A stretch of DNA of 64,000 nucleotides from Flavobacterium kingsejongi (GTDB lineage Bacteria > Bacteroidota > Bacteroidia > Flavobacteriales > Flavobacteriaceae): assembly GCF_003076475.1 (NCBI RefSeq), contig NZ_CP020919.1, positions 806,001 through 870,000 on the forward strand, read 5' to 3'. Below, piece after piece: positions 1 through 8,328 of this stretch (its first letter is position 1; each line of letters opens with the position of its first letter). The notes under the pieces were generated by a model that had not been told where the DNA came from, made no database searches, and worked only from the letters and a program-made list of their open reading frames with translations. A program made the position numbers and the translations under genes.

Positions 1-874
1 TCTGGAAGATACCAATAGCGACCCCTTCTTTACCCATACCAAAGTTTTTGGCTCCATAATTAAAGGCACCCAATTCTACTGTTGCCACATCTTTCAGCCT
101 TAGGAAATTCCCATTACCGGAAGATTTGATGACAATATTCTCATATTCAGATACCTGGGACAGACGTCCTTTGTATTTGATTACATATTCATAAACACCC
201 GTTGCATTTTCCCCGAATTTACCCGGAGCAGCTTCCACGTTTTGTTCCATCAGGGCAGCCTGAATGTCTTTTGGAGCTATATTATAGGCGTTCATTTTTT
301 CAGGATCGATCCAGATACGCATCGAATAATCTTTCGCACCGAATACATTCACCTGACCTACACCGTTGACACGCTGTAATTTAGGCACAAGGTTGATCTT
401 GGCAAAATTCTGAACATAGGTTCCATCATATTCTTTACTGTCGGAATACAACGACAGGAACATCAGGGAACCGGCCTGGCTCTTGATCGTTGTTACCCCG
501 GTTTGTACTACGGCAGCTGGTAATTTGCTGGTTGCCCGTGATACACGGTTCTGAACGTTTACCGCCGCAATATCCGGATCGGTACCCAATTCAAAGAAAA
601 CGGTAATTTTGGCCGAACCGTCATTCGCAGCAGAAGAGGTCATATAAGTCATCCCTTCCACCCCATTAATTTCTTCTTCCAACGGTACTACCACACTATT
701 CAGTACGGTTTCGGAGTTGGCTCCGGTATAGGTGGCACTGACCTGAACTGTCGGTGGTGCAATTTCAGGATATTGCTCTATCGGTAAAGACATCAATCCC
801 AACACCCCTAAAATGGTAATTAAGATCGAAATTACGGTAGAGAGTACCGGTCTTTCTATAAATGTTTTTAACAT
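1..874 (-). CDS. RND-family efflux pump inner-membrane subunit (AcrB/MexB-like), N-terminal part
   Basis: The reading frame is open from the window edge to an ATG at 874, giving the first 291 residues of a protein that would normally be about 1,050 long. It starts MLKTFIERPVLSTVISI, the usual HAE1-type first membrane helix, followed by the periplasmic porter-domain signature (PIEQYPEIAPPTVQVSATYTGA). By family it is the proton-driven inner-membrane pump of a tripartite drug efflux system. The stop codon of the adaptor gene at 884 lies 9 bases upstream of this start, so the two are co-transcribed, with the MarR-like regulator gene first. The substrate cannot be read from this part. The rest of the gene is outside the window. 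Confidence 0.95.
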   Translation of the reverse strand, partial: MLKTFIERPVLSTVISILITILGVLGLMSLPIEQYPEIAPPTVQVSATYTGANSETVLNSVVVPLEEEINGVEGMTYMTSSAANDGSAKITVFFELGTDPDIAAVNVQNRVSRATSKLPAAVVQTGVTTIKSQAGSLMFLSLYSDSKEYDGTYVQNFAKINLVPKLQRVNGVGQVNVFGAKDYSMRIWIDPEKMNAYNIAPKDIQAALMEQNVEAAPGKFGENATGVYEYVIKYKGRLSQVSEYENIVIKSSGNGNFLRLKDVATVELGAFNYGAKNFGMGKEGVAIGIFQ

Positions 875-883
875 AATGTACTT

Positions 884-2059
884 TTATTTTACTTGAGGGT
901 TTTGTTTTTTCACAACAGTAGTATCCGTTGCCTGGTCAGCTGCTTCATCTTTTTGTTCTGTAGCTGCTTCTGCCTTCGCTTCGTCTTTTACTTGCTGTGG
1001 TGTAATTTCCATATCGTCTTTCAGTTTGCTGGCGCCTTCAACGACTACAACTTCTCCTGCCTCAAGGCCTTCGGAAACGATGAAATTAAGTCCTGATGTC
1101 CCAGCGGTAGTCACGATTCTTGTTTTCACTTTGTTGTCTTTTCCAACCACAAACAGCATTTGTTTTCCTTGTTGGTCAAACACTGCATTTTGCGGTACTA
1201 ACAATGCCCCTTTAAGCTCAATAGGAATACGGATGATTCCGGTGCTTCCACTTCTTAAGATGGCTTCCGGGTTATTGAATTCTGCACGGAACTGTGTGGT
1301 TCCGGTAGTAGGATTCACAAGACCGTTTACCGTAACGATTTTCCCTTTTACATTATACTCTGAATTGTCTACCAATAAAAGTGTAACCGGTGGTACTGTT
1401 TTGATTTTTTCAGCCATCGTACTTCCTTTAAAGGTTTTATTGAAAACCAATAATTGTTTTTCATTCAAAGAGAAATAAGCACGGATTACTTTAGAGTCCG
1501 AAACGGTAGTCAGTGGCTGCTCAATAGTAGAGCTCACTAAGCTTCCTTCACGGTATGGCAAACTCCCTACTACTCCATTAACCGGAGAAGTGATGGTACC
1601 AAAACCGATATTCGCGGCAATACTTCCGTAAGCGCTTTTTGCCTGTGCCAGTTTGGCTTTAGCTGTTTCCAATTGTACCACACTGATGATTTTGCGATCT
1701 ACCAATGGTTTCAATCGGTCTACTTCTACCTGCGCAGCAGTAACGTTAGCTTTAGCAGCATTAGCATCCTGGCTTAAGGTTTGGGTTTCCAGCTTAAAAA
1801 GAAGTTGTCCTTTTTTCACCATCTGACCTTCATCCACATAGATTTTCTGGATGAATCCAGTTACTTTTGGACGAATTTCAACATTTTGCTGGCCTTCTAA
1901 ATTTGCGGTATATTCCTGGTATACTACCGCATCCTGTTGTTTTATGGTCTGAACGGGAAACGGAGCCGGACCCTGAGGGGCCTGCTGTTCTTCTTTCTTT
2001 CCACATGACGATAAGGTTAAAACTGCGACCAAGGCAGTCCAAAGGAATTTATTCTTCAT
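884..2059 (-). CDS. RND efflux periplasmic adaptor subunit (AcrA/MexA-like lipoprotein)
   Basis: A 391-residue membrane-fusion protein that links the inner-membrane pump to an outer-membrane channel. The N-terminus is a lipoprotein signal with lipobox LSSC (cysteine near residue 19). Then come the lipoyl/barrel-sandwich half motif (EIRPKVTGFIQKIYVDEGQMVKKGQLLF), an alpha-helical hairpin (about residues 90-145) and beta-barrel and membrane-proximal domains. The tail after about residue 355 is rich in Glu, Ala and Lys and is low complexity. It sits between the regulator gene (33 bases or so upstream) and the pump gene (9 bases downstream), so this is one operon. Confidence 0.95.
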   Translation of the reverse strand: MKNKFLWTALVAVLTLSSCGKKEEQQAPQGPAPFPVQTIKQQDAVVYQEYTANLEGQQNVEIRPKVTGFIQKIYVDEGQMVKKGQLLFKLETQTLSQDANAAKANVTAAQVEVDRLKPLVDRKIISVVQLETAKAKLAQAKSAYGSIAANIGFGTITSPVNGVVGSLPYREGSLVSSTIEQPLTTVSDSKVIRAYFSLNEKQLLVFNKTFKGSTMAEKIKTVPPVTLLLVDNSEYNVKGKIVTVNGLVNPTTGTTQFRAEFNNPEAILRSGSTGIIRIPIELKGALLVPQNAVFDQQGKQMLFVVGKDNKVKTRIVTTAGTSGLNFIVSEGLEAGEVVVVEGASKLKDDMEITPQQVKDEAKAEAATEQKDEAADQATDTTVVKKQNPQVK

Positions 2060-2092
2060 TTTTAAGTATTTGAAAAGTTGATTTAATATGAT

Positions 2093-2575
2093 TTAGTTAT
2101 TTTCGATTTTATCCAGTTTCTGGATCGTATTATTCAGGAAGACTTCAAAGTCATTGACATGTTCCTTATACACTTCAAGTTTTTTCAGGCTCGTACTTTC
2201 TTCTACCGTAGTCTTACACTTACTGCGGAAGCGCACCATTCGTTCCACCATTTTCTTTTCATCCTGCACAATTTCCAGGTACGTCTGCATTCTTTTACCA
2301 AAGCTGGAAGGCCGGAAATACTTCTTGCGATCGCCATGAACGGTGTAATATTCTATCTTTCCGAGTTTTAATAGTAGGTTTAAATTGGTGGAAACAGAAC
2401 TCTTACTGGCTCCGATTACTGATACTAATTCTTCAAATGTGAGTCCGGTTTTGGAACAGCTTACGATAAGTGTTCCCAGTATCCGTGACGATAATGGGGA
2501 TAAATTATGATGTGTTTCAAAATGAATCCCGAACATTTCAATCAATTCCTCTTTTTCTTTTTGTAAATCTGACAT
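2093..2575 (-). CDS. MarR/GbsR-family transcriptional regulator of the efflux operon
   Basis: A 160-residue regulator with a winged-helix domain (about residues 25-95, with TFEELVSVIGASKSSVSTNL as the recognition region) and a C-terminal coiled segment, the layout of the GbsR branch of the MarR superfamily. The frame can be extended one codon to a TTG at 2578, but the ATG at 2575 is the more likely start. It is the first gene of the regulator-adaptor-pump operon. An 8-bp inverted repeat lies within its promoter just upstream, so autorepression with induction by a pump substrate is a reasonable inference. The effector is unknown. Confidence 0.85.
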   Translation of the reverse strand: MSDLQKEKEELIEMFGIHFETHHNLSPLSSRILGTLIVSCSKTGLTFEELVSVIGASKSSVSTNLNLLLKLGKIEYYTVHGDRKKYFRPSSFGKRMQTYLEIVQDEKKMVERMVRFRSKCKTTVEESTSLKKLEVYKEHVNDFEVFLNNTIQKLDKIENN

Positions 2576-2590
2576 CAACTAAATTTTCGG

Positions 2591-2625
2591 CAAAGATAAT
2601 CCTTGGTTCGGCTACAACCGAACCA
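2591..2625 (-). promoter_or_regulatory. Promoter with overlapping operator palindrome for the efflux operon
   Basis: Reading the minus strand, TATCTTTG (2598 to 2591) matches the Bacteroidota -7 consensus TAnnTTTG exactly, and a TTG lies 16 bases upstream. An inverted repeat TGGTTCGG-CTACAA-CCGAACCA (2604-2625, perfect 8-bp arms) fills the space between the two boxes. A protein bound there would block polymerase, so it is the obvious operator for the adjacent MarR-like regulator. The transcript would start only about 10 bases before the ATG. Confidence 0.7.
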
Positions 2626-2676
2626 GGCGAACTTAAATTTCTGTTAATTTTTTTGGGGATAAATTAACGCAAAGAA

Positions 2677-2696
2677 AAACCGGCAATCGCCGGTCG
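2677..2696 (-). terminator. Intrinsic terminator of the rlpA-like gene
   Basis: ACCGGC-AATC-GCCGGT hairpin (2679-2694) followed on the minus strand by a T-rich run, a few bases after the stop codon at 2699. Confidence 0.7.
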
Positions 2697-2698
2697 TA

Positions 2699-3088
2699 TT
2701 ATTTTAGAATTTCAATCTGCACTTTGAGGGCGCCATGATTTTTATTATCTGCAATTTCCATAAACGCTTTTTTGGACAAATCGATTTCGCGTCCTGATGT
2801 AAAAGGGCCACGGTCGTTTACTTCTACCACTACCGACTTGTCATTGGCGAGGTTGGTCACCCGGATTTTTGTGCCAAAAGGCAATTTCCGATGTGCTGCG
2901 GTTAATTTGTTGTTGCTGAATTTTACCCCACTCGCGGTGGCCTTGCCGTTAAACTTGTCGGCATAATAAGACGCGTGGACATTTTTTTTATAGATTCCTG
3001 TTGATATTCCTTTGGAAGAGGAGCAGCTCGTCAATACAGCGGCAAAAGCCAGGACTGACAACAGCATGCCAATTATTTTTCTGATCAT
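2699..3088 (-). CDS. RlpA-like double-psi beta-barrel lipoprotein
   Basis: A 129-residue protein with lipoprotein signal (lipobox LTSC, Cys at about 22) and a double-psi beta-barrel domain: HASYYADKFNGKATASG, then LPFGTKIRVTNL and VVVEVNDRGPF, the hallmark of RlpA proteins. Family members act on or bind denuded peptidoglycan glycan strands at the septum or envelope. There is no SPOR domain, as is common for short Bacteroidota versions. The gene is the second of two tandem paralogues; its start is 13 bases after the stop of the broken copy, so the IS5 insertion upstream may reduce its expression. Confidence 0.9.
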   Translation of the reverse strand: MIRKIIGMLLSVLAFAAVLTSCSSSKGISTGIYKKNVHASYYADKFNGKATASGVKFSNNKLTAAHRKLPFGTKIRVTNLANDKSVVVEVNDRGPFTSGREIDLSKKAFMEIADNKNHGALKVQIEILK

Positions 3089-3489
3089 AGTCTCAATGGT
3101 ATTATAACGCTTTAACCACCTCTATTTTTACCCGGAGCGGCCCTCGGGTACTTCCGTTGTTGATTTGCTTGAATGCCGCCTTAGAGAGGTCGATATCGCG
3201 TCCTTTCGTAAAAGGCCCCCTATCGTTTACCACTACAATTACAGTGCTGCTGTTGGCGAGGTTGGTTATTTTCAGTTTGGTGCCAAATGGAAATTTTTTA
3301 TGGGCTGCAGTGAACTTCTCCCGATCGTATTTTTTGCCACTGGCAGTTCTTTTACCATGGAGCCTGTCAGCATAATAAGAAGCGTGGGCATTTTTTTTAA
3401 AAAGATGGAAAGACTGTTTTCCTGCAATAACGATACTATCGGTTTGTAAAGAATCTGCGGGGATGGTATCTTTTCTTATACTGAAGTGG

Positions 3490-4393
3490 TTTAAACTTTT
3501 TCCTTTTTAAATTTTTTTGATGCTATTACTATAAATGCTATATAATTGAATCCTTTCCAAGATTCAGTTGTTGTGTCATATCTATTTAAGATTGACCTAA
3601 ACCCATCTAACCAGGCATTTGTGCGTTCGATTGTATATCTCTGCTTATAGAGTTGCTCATCAAAATATTCATCCCTCTCACTATGACCGTTACGTTTGTT
3701 AAAACAGATATTAGCTTGAATGTTCTTATCTGAACATGCTTTTCTTAAGTCTTTAGAGTCAAAACCTGCGTCTGCATTGAGGAACAATCCATCTACAGAA
3801 ATATTGGCTTGTTCTAATGTTGCTGTAATGTCTTCAAACTGAACCTCAATATTATACAGGTCGTTGTGGTTTCCCGCAAGAGGTTCTGACATTGCTAATG
3901 GCAAGCCTTGCCTATCGGTTAGATAGAGTGAATTAGTTGTTTTTCGCTTCTTCCGACCTTGATAGTCAACCTGTTCACCGCCTCGGATAGCAGGAGTATG
4001 GCTTCCGTCCAAATCCACACTGGAAAGGTCAAGTTTTGAGTGATGACGGCTAAGGAATTTAATCCAACAAGCTTTCCAGAAACCGCAAAGACTCCACTTG
4101 CGATAGTGATAGTAAACAGATTGCCAACTTATAACCTTATTTTCAAAAAGAGCCCTAATGGGTAGCTGATGCCATTGAAGGCCCGTTTTAAGTTTGTAGA
4201 GTATAGCATTTATCACTTCTGATAATGGAACTGTTACAGGAAATCCACGACGGGCTTTAGGTATATATGCAACAATTTCCAATTCTATTGTATCTTTGTC
4301 AAGTACACTGTACATAAAGGGTTGGTTTTGATAATTGTATGTTTAGCGACACAAATATCGACAACCCTTTTTTAATTCTAAAAAAAGTTTAAA
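3490..4393 (-). mobile_element. IS5-family insertion sequence (about 0.9 kb)
   Basis: The ends are inverted copies of TTTAAACTTTTT. TTTAAA, itself a palindrome, stands at both edges, so the duplicated target cannot be separated cleanly from the terminal repeat. The flanks outside also mirror each other (TGAAGTG on the left, CACTTCA on the right), suggesting a palindromic target. It carries one transposase gene in the same direction as the disrupted gene. Confidence 0.85.
3491..4315 (-). CDS. IS5-family transposase
   Basis: A 274-residue DDE transposase. It has an N-terminal helix-turn-helix region with the LKTGLQWHQLP motif, first catalytic Asp in VDLDGSHT, second in NADAGFDS and the Glu in YTIERTNAW. 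The reading frame is intact, and the stop codon lies within the terminal repeat. It is probably active or recently active, as neither ends nor ORF show decay. Confidence 0.9.
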   Translation of the reverse strand: MYSVLDKDTIELEIVAYIPKARRGFPVTVPLSEVINAILYKLKTGLQWHQLPIRALFENKVISWQSVYYHYRKWSLCGFWKACWIKFLSRHHSKLDLSSVDLDGSHTPAIRGGEQVDYQGRKKRKTTNSLYLTDRQGLPLAMSEPLAGNHNDLYNIEVQFEDITATLEQANISVDGLFLNADAGFDSKDLRKACSDKNIQANICFNKRNGHSERDEYFDEQLYKQRYTIERTNAWLDGFRSILNRYDTTTESWKGFNYIAFIVIASKKFKKEKV

Positions 4394-4573
4394 TCACTTC
4401 ACTGTCAATTTCGGTAATGACTTTGTGCTCTTGCCGCGTGTATTTCTTTTTCAGTGAAAAACTGCAGATCATGATTGCAAGAAGAACAATCGAAAGCAAG
4501 GCTGTAGCTCTGTATTTCATAATTCATTTCTTTGATGCGAACGTTGGATTAAGCAAATACCATACCTAAAAAC

Positions 4574-4602
4574 AAAAAAAGCCCCTGAAAAGGGCTTTTA
4601 AA
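4574..4602 (-). terminator. Intrinsic terminator after the small membrane protein gene
   Basis: Hairpin AAAAGCCC / GGGCTTTT (4577-4599) with a T-run on the minus strand, just after the stop at 4608. Confidence 0.8.
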
Positions 4603-4607
4603 TTCTG

Positions 4608-5045
4608 TTATAACCAGGCACTCCATGGAATTCTGCTCAGGAATAATAGTAACGCAATTCCGTAAAGCAATCCAATATTTTTAAATTTGGCATGATCGGT
4701 AGTCGCTTTTTTATGTTTAGACCATCCTATGGTAATCAGGACAATCGCAATAATATTAATCAGTGGGTGCTCGACAACGTACAGCCTCAGGCTGGAGTTT
4801 TTCATTACTGCGCCCATTCCCAACTGTTTGGCAGCTTCGAAATACGGTGCGGTAAAGTAGAGTATAATACCGAAAACCAATTGTGTATGAGCCAGGATCA
4901 ATGCGAATAAAGCCAGTTTACGGTCTTTATCCCTGAACTCCTTTTTACCAGCCAGTCCGGCCAGTGCATTCACAACAGCAATGATTAGAAAAATAAGGAC
5001 CAGATAAGCCCATCCTGAATGTATTTCTTTAATGATCGGGTACAT
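4608..5045 (-). CDS. Small four-helix membrane protein ('cytochrome B'-type annotation in Flavobacteria)
   Basis: A 145-residue integral membrane protein with about four hydrophobic helices (near residues 10-32, 46-66, 90-108, 122-142). Histidines in the first helix region (EIHSGWAYL), in the second (LAHTQLVFG) and in the third (VEHPLINI) could bind haem. Similar flavobacterial proteins are usually labelled cytochrome B or, wrongly, ribosomal protein L27. The function is unknown; haem binding is only an inference from the spaced histidines. It has its own promoter and terminator, so it is a single-gene unit. Confidence 0.6.
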   Translation of the reverse strand: MYPIIKEIHSGWAYLVLIFLIIAVVNALAGLAGKKEFRDKDRKLALFALILAHTQLVFGIILYFTAPYFEAAKQLGMGAVMKNSSLRLYVVEHPLINIIAIVLITIGWSKHKKATTDHAKFKNIGLLYGIALLLFLSRIPWSAWL

Positions 5046-5065
5046 AGTTTTGTATTTGTTTTACG

Positions 5066-5073
5066 CAAAAATA
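5066..5073 (-). promoter_or_regulatory. Probable -7 box for the small membrane protein gene
   Basis: TATTTTTG on the minus strand fits TAnnTTTG, 20 bases before the start codon. No good -33 TTTG is visible. Confidence 0.4.
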
Positions 5074-5144
5074 TGGAAAAAAGCGATGAGCACAGACCCA
5101 CATTCCTTATTCAGATTGGTTTTAAATAAAAGTTTCACAACACA

Positions 5145-5175
5145 AAAAAACCCTTACATCGCTGTAAGGGTTTAT
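5145..5175 (-). terminator. Intrinsic terminator of the TonB-dependent receptor gene
   Basis: Strong hairpin with 11-bp arms AAACCCTTACA / TGTAAGGGTTT and loop TCGC (5148-5173), followed on the minus strand by seven Ts. Confidence 0.9.
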
Positions 5176-5198
5176 AGTATCAAACAAGAAACTGTTTG

Positions 5199-7985
5199 TT
5201 AGAAGTTGTAAGCCACAGAGAAATTCCATGTTCTTCCAAAACCAAAGTATACCTGGTTATTTGGATCAAGTCCTTTGTATAATGTTGCCTGATATGCGTT
5301 GTAAGCCGCTACATCCGGAGCACCACCTGTCATGAAGTCATTTTGTGTTTTAGCAAAAGTATTTGTTCTGGATTCAGAGATATACAATTTATTCAGCACG
5401 TTGTTCATGTTGAATCTGAAATTCAGGTTTTGCTTTTCGCTTTTTCCAACAGGAACTCTGAAAGTAACCCCTGCATCCATCAAACCATAGCTTGGAAGTT
5501 CCAATGAACCCTGGTTGTTTGGAGAAGTAAAGTTTTGTGGCGAAATCAAAGCATATAACTTATCGTTGAAACGGTAGTTAGCATCTACGCTTAAGCCTTT
5601 CACTACTTTGTAAGTTGCCCCAACAGAAGCAGTAGTTTGTGCTGCATCACCCACTTTTACACCATTCATGTACAACGATTGGTTAGCTGCTCCAATAGGA
5701 TTGTTAGAAACATCATATGTGTTCACGATTGCATTTCCATCATAACTCCAGGATCCCATAGAGAACATACCGTTCAATCTCAGGTCATCTGTAATTTTAG
5801 CGGTCATTTCAAGCTCTACTCCAGTGTGTATTTCACTCAGACCTCTAAAATCAAGGTATCCTCCTGCATTATCACCACTGGTAATATTTTGTCTTAAGTT
5901 ACGGTCTTTCCATGAAGTGTAATATACGTTCACATTCGCTGTAAAGAAAGAAGAACGGAAACCATATCCAGCTTCAAATCCTGTAATTTTCTCATTCGTA
6001 AGGTAAGGATTTACGATAGACGTATTGTTTGGATATACCGCGTTAAAGAATGGTTGTTTCGAATAATATCCTGCATTCACATATACGTTATGCTGCTCGT
6101 TCAGGTTATAGTTTACCCCCCCTTTTACGTTACCCCCTAAAATATTTTCATATTTAGTTTCGGACAACGGATCAGTAGAAAGGTATTTGAAATGGTCAAT
6201 TCTTTTGAATCCTTCATTCGAGAGTGCACCCTGAATAAAAGCTGTTAATTTCTCAGTAGCGTATTCCAATTGGGTAAAACCACCTACCCAGTTTACTTTA
6301 CCATCATTATTAAATCCTAAACGTTGCTGATATGAAGTACTCACCCATGGGTTACCACTTGGTTCTGAAGCATATTGCCCCGTTAAGTATCGGTTTGGAT
6401 TGTTAACATCCGAATTATCTTTGAAAGCACCAGCACCTAAAAGGTCATTTACGTTTTGGTAGTGCATCCCTTTGTACGTACGTACATCTGCTCCAATATC
6501 AAATGTGAAGTTCTGTCCGAATTTTTTATTCAGGCTGATTACACCACCATACCAGTCATGTGAGTTCACAGAAGCAATTTTAGAAATACCGCTTCCACTG
6601 CTGTTCACCTGGCCTCCGCCAAATCCAGCATCACCAGCTCTTGCAGGAACTACTGTTCCATCAAGTAAGGTAATAGCCTGTCCTGAGTTGTAAGCATTAA
6701 TTTTATTGATATCAATTTGTCCGTCTGGTGTTCTTAAATCACCTGCTGGTGTATATACGTTTTTACCACCGATAGAACCTACTGCAGAAGAACCTCCTCC
6801 ACGACCCCATGATCCGTACAATACTGTTGCCAGTTTTGTAGTTTCATTGATTTGGTAATCCCAGTTTAAGGAAGCGATTGGTTTGTGGTAGTAGTTGGAT
6901 TTAAAGCTATATTCCTCACCATTGTAAGTACCAAAATCCCTGTTATATCTTTTGTTTGGCTCTCCATCAGTACCTGCAGCTCTGTATTGTGCAATGGTTG
7001 GTGAAGTAAAACGTTGGTTGTGCGTTTGAGGAGCACCTGTAAAAGTCAATTGAAGGCTGTTTTTAGCATTGATTTCATAACCTAAACCAATGAAGTAGTT
7101 GTGTGCTTCAAATTTAGTTCCATCCACATATCCGTCTCCTGTTGTTCTGCTGAATAATACCGAAGCAGAAAGCCCATTATCCATTTTACCGGTAGAATAT
7201 GTTGCTAAAAATTTCAGGTATTGGTCATTACCAATACTGTTAGAAAGCGTACCACCTTCTTTTTTATCAGCTGCACGGGTTACAATGTTTACTGTACCTC
7301 CTACAGATGAAATCGCCAGTTTGGAAGATCCCAAACCTCTTTGTACCTGCATGAATGTTGTAACGTCAGAGATACCTGCCCAGTTACTCCAGTAAACAGC
7401 ACTGGTTTCCATATCATTAACCGGAACTCCATTCACCATGATAGCGATGTTTTTCTGGTCAAAACCACGAATGTTTATTCTTGAATCTCCAAAACCACCA
7501 GAACCTTTAGTCACATACACAGAAGGTGTGTTGTTCAGGATCTCCGGGAATTCCTGGTTACCCAGTTTTTCCTGAATTTCAGCAGCTTTGATGGTTGACA
7601 TTGCTACCGGTGTTTTACGGTCTTTTGCAATATCCACAACGCCTGTTACGACTACATCATCCAATGATTCAGAATTTGAACTCAGTACGATTGTCCCTAA
7701 ATTTTGTGTCTTGTTTGCAGCTACTTTAAAAGCAACTGTTTTAGTTTCATACCCTAAGAAAGTAATCACCAATTCTCCGGATTCTGTTGCACTGGTTAGT
7801 GTAAACTTTCCATCGATGTCGGTTACCACTGCAGTAGATGTTCCTTTAATTAAAACATTTGCTGAAGGAAGTGATCCACCCATCTGGCCATCTGTGATGG
7901 TTCCCGTAATTTTTCCTTGAGAAAATACCGTCGAAACGACCATAAAAAGCAGCCCTGACAGTAACCAATTTTTCATTGTTTTCAT
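5199..7985 (-). CDS. TonB-dependent receptor with carboxypeptidase-regulatory-like domain
   Basis: A 928-residue outer-membrane transporter. It has a signal peptide (to about residue 22, ending VFSQ), a CarboxypepD_reg-like domain (about 24-110), a motif like a TonB box (LDDVVVTGV near 117), the plug domain (about 130-235, with NIRGFDQKNIAIMVNGVPVND) and a C-terminal 22-strand barrel ending in aromatic YNF. This arrangement is typical of Bacteroidota receptors without a SusD partner; none is next to it. The substrate cannot be told from sequence. Either of two ATGs (codons 1 and 4) could be the start. The gene stands alone with its own terminator. Confidence 0.93.
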   Translation of the reverse strand: MKTMKNWLLSGLLFMVVSTVFSQGKITGTITDGQMGGSLPSANVLIKGTSTAVVTDIDGKFTLTSATESGELVITFLGYETKTVAFKVAANKTQNLGTIVLSSNSESLDDVVVTGVVDIAKDRKTPVAMSTIKAAEIQEKLGNQEFPEILNNTPSVYVTKGSGGFGDSRINIRGFDQKNIAIMVNGVPVNDMETSAVYWSNWAGISDVTTFMQVQRGLGSSKLAISSVGGTVNIVTRAADKKEGGTLSNSIGNDQYLKFLATYSTGKMDNGLSASVLFSRTTGDGYVDGTKFEAHNYFIGLGYEINAKNSLQLTFTGAPQTHNQRFTSPTIAQYRAAGTDGEPNKRYNRDFGTYNGEEYSFKSNYYHKPIASLNWDYQINETTKLATVLYGSWGRGGGSSAVGSIGGKNVYTPAGDLRTPDGQIDINKINAYNSGQAITLLDGTVVPARAGDAGFGGGQVNSSGSGISKIASVNSHDWYGGVISLNKKFGQNFTFDIGADVRTYKGMHYQNVNDLLGAGAFKDNSDVNNPNRYLTGQYASEPSGNPWVSTSYQQRLGFNNDGKVNWVGGFTQLEYATEKLTAFIQGALSNEGFKRIDHFKYLSTDPLSETKYENILGGNVKGGVNYNLNEQHNVYVNAGYYSKQPFFNAVYPNNTSIVNPYLTNEKITGFEAGYGFRSSFFTANVNVYYTSWKDRNLRQNITSGDNAGGYLDFRGLSEIHTGVELEMTAKITDDLRLNGMFSMGSWSYDGNAIVNTYDVSNNPIGAANQSLYMNGVKVGDAAQTTASVGATYKVVKGLSVDANYRFNDKLYALISPQNFTSPNNQGSLELPSYGLMDAGVTFRVPVGKSEKQNLNFRFNMNNVLNKLYISESRTNTFAKTQNDFMTGGAPDVAAYNAYQATLYKGLDPNNQVYFGFGRTWNFSVAYNF

Positions 7986-8267
7986 TGCGTTGTTTTGTTA
8001 TTTAATATTTTCGGCAAAAATCCTATTTAAATACGAGTGCAATGTTAAGTTAGTGTTAACAAAAAGACGCCCTCAGGTTTGGTAATCCTACAAAAACAAT
8101 TTCTTTAAACTATATGTTAAAAGTATTATATTTTTTACAATTAAGAAAACTTTATATAGCGATTTCATAATAAATATTCGCAAATTGTACCAAAAAAAAT
8201 TTTATAGCATAGAGGTGTTTTGATGGGTTATCATAGGTAAAAACGTACATTTACTACTAAAAACACA
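7986..8267. other. Intergenic region upstream of the TonB receptor
   Basis: AT-rich stretch between the pgi terminator and the receptor gene. It must contain the receptor promoter, but I see no exact TTTG/TAnnTTTG pair. No small ORF or RNA is evident. Confidence 0.5.
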
Positions 8268-8303
8268 AAACCCCAGTCCTTTTTTGATCAAAGACTGAGG
8301 TAT
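8268..8303 (-). terminator. Intrinsic terminator of the pgi operon
   Basis: Minus-strand hairpin CCTCAGTC / GACTGGGG around a GATC-containing loop, then TTTT, 25 bases after the pgi stop. Confidence 0.7.
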
Positions 8304-8328
8304 TTTTAATATAAGAAGTATCGGATCC

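Larger units (their letters stand above)
3102..4520 (-). pseudogene. Second RlpA-like gene, split by an IS5-family element
   Basis: The C-terminal part (3102-3489) encodes an RlpA barrel closely similar to the downstream paralogue (HASYYADRLHGKRTASG, FPFGTKLKITNL, VVVNDRGPF). The N-terminal part (4394-4520) encodes a start ATG at 4520, a membrane/signal segment (MKYRATALLSIVLLAIMICS) and a charged linker. The IS occupies 3490-4393. The two parts are in different frames if only a TTTAAA duplication is removed, so the break is not simply reversible on paper. The gene is inactive as it stands. Confidence 0.85.
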
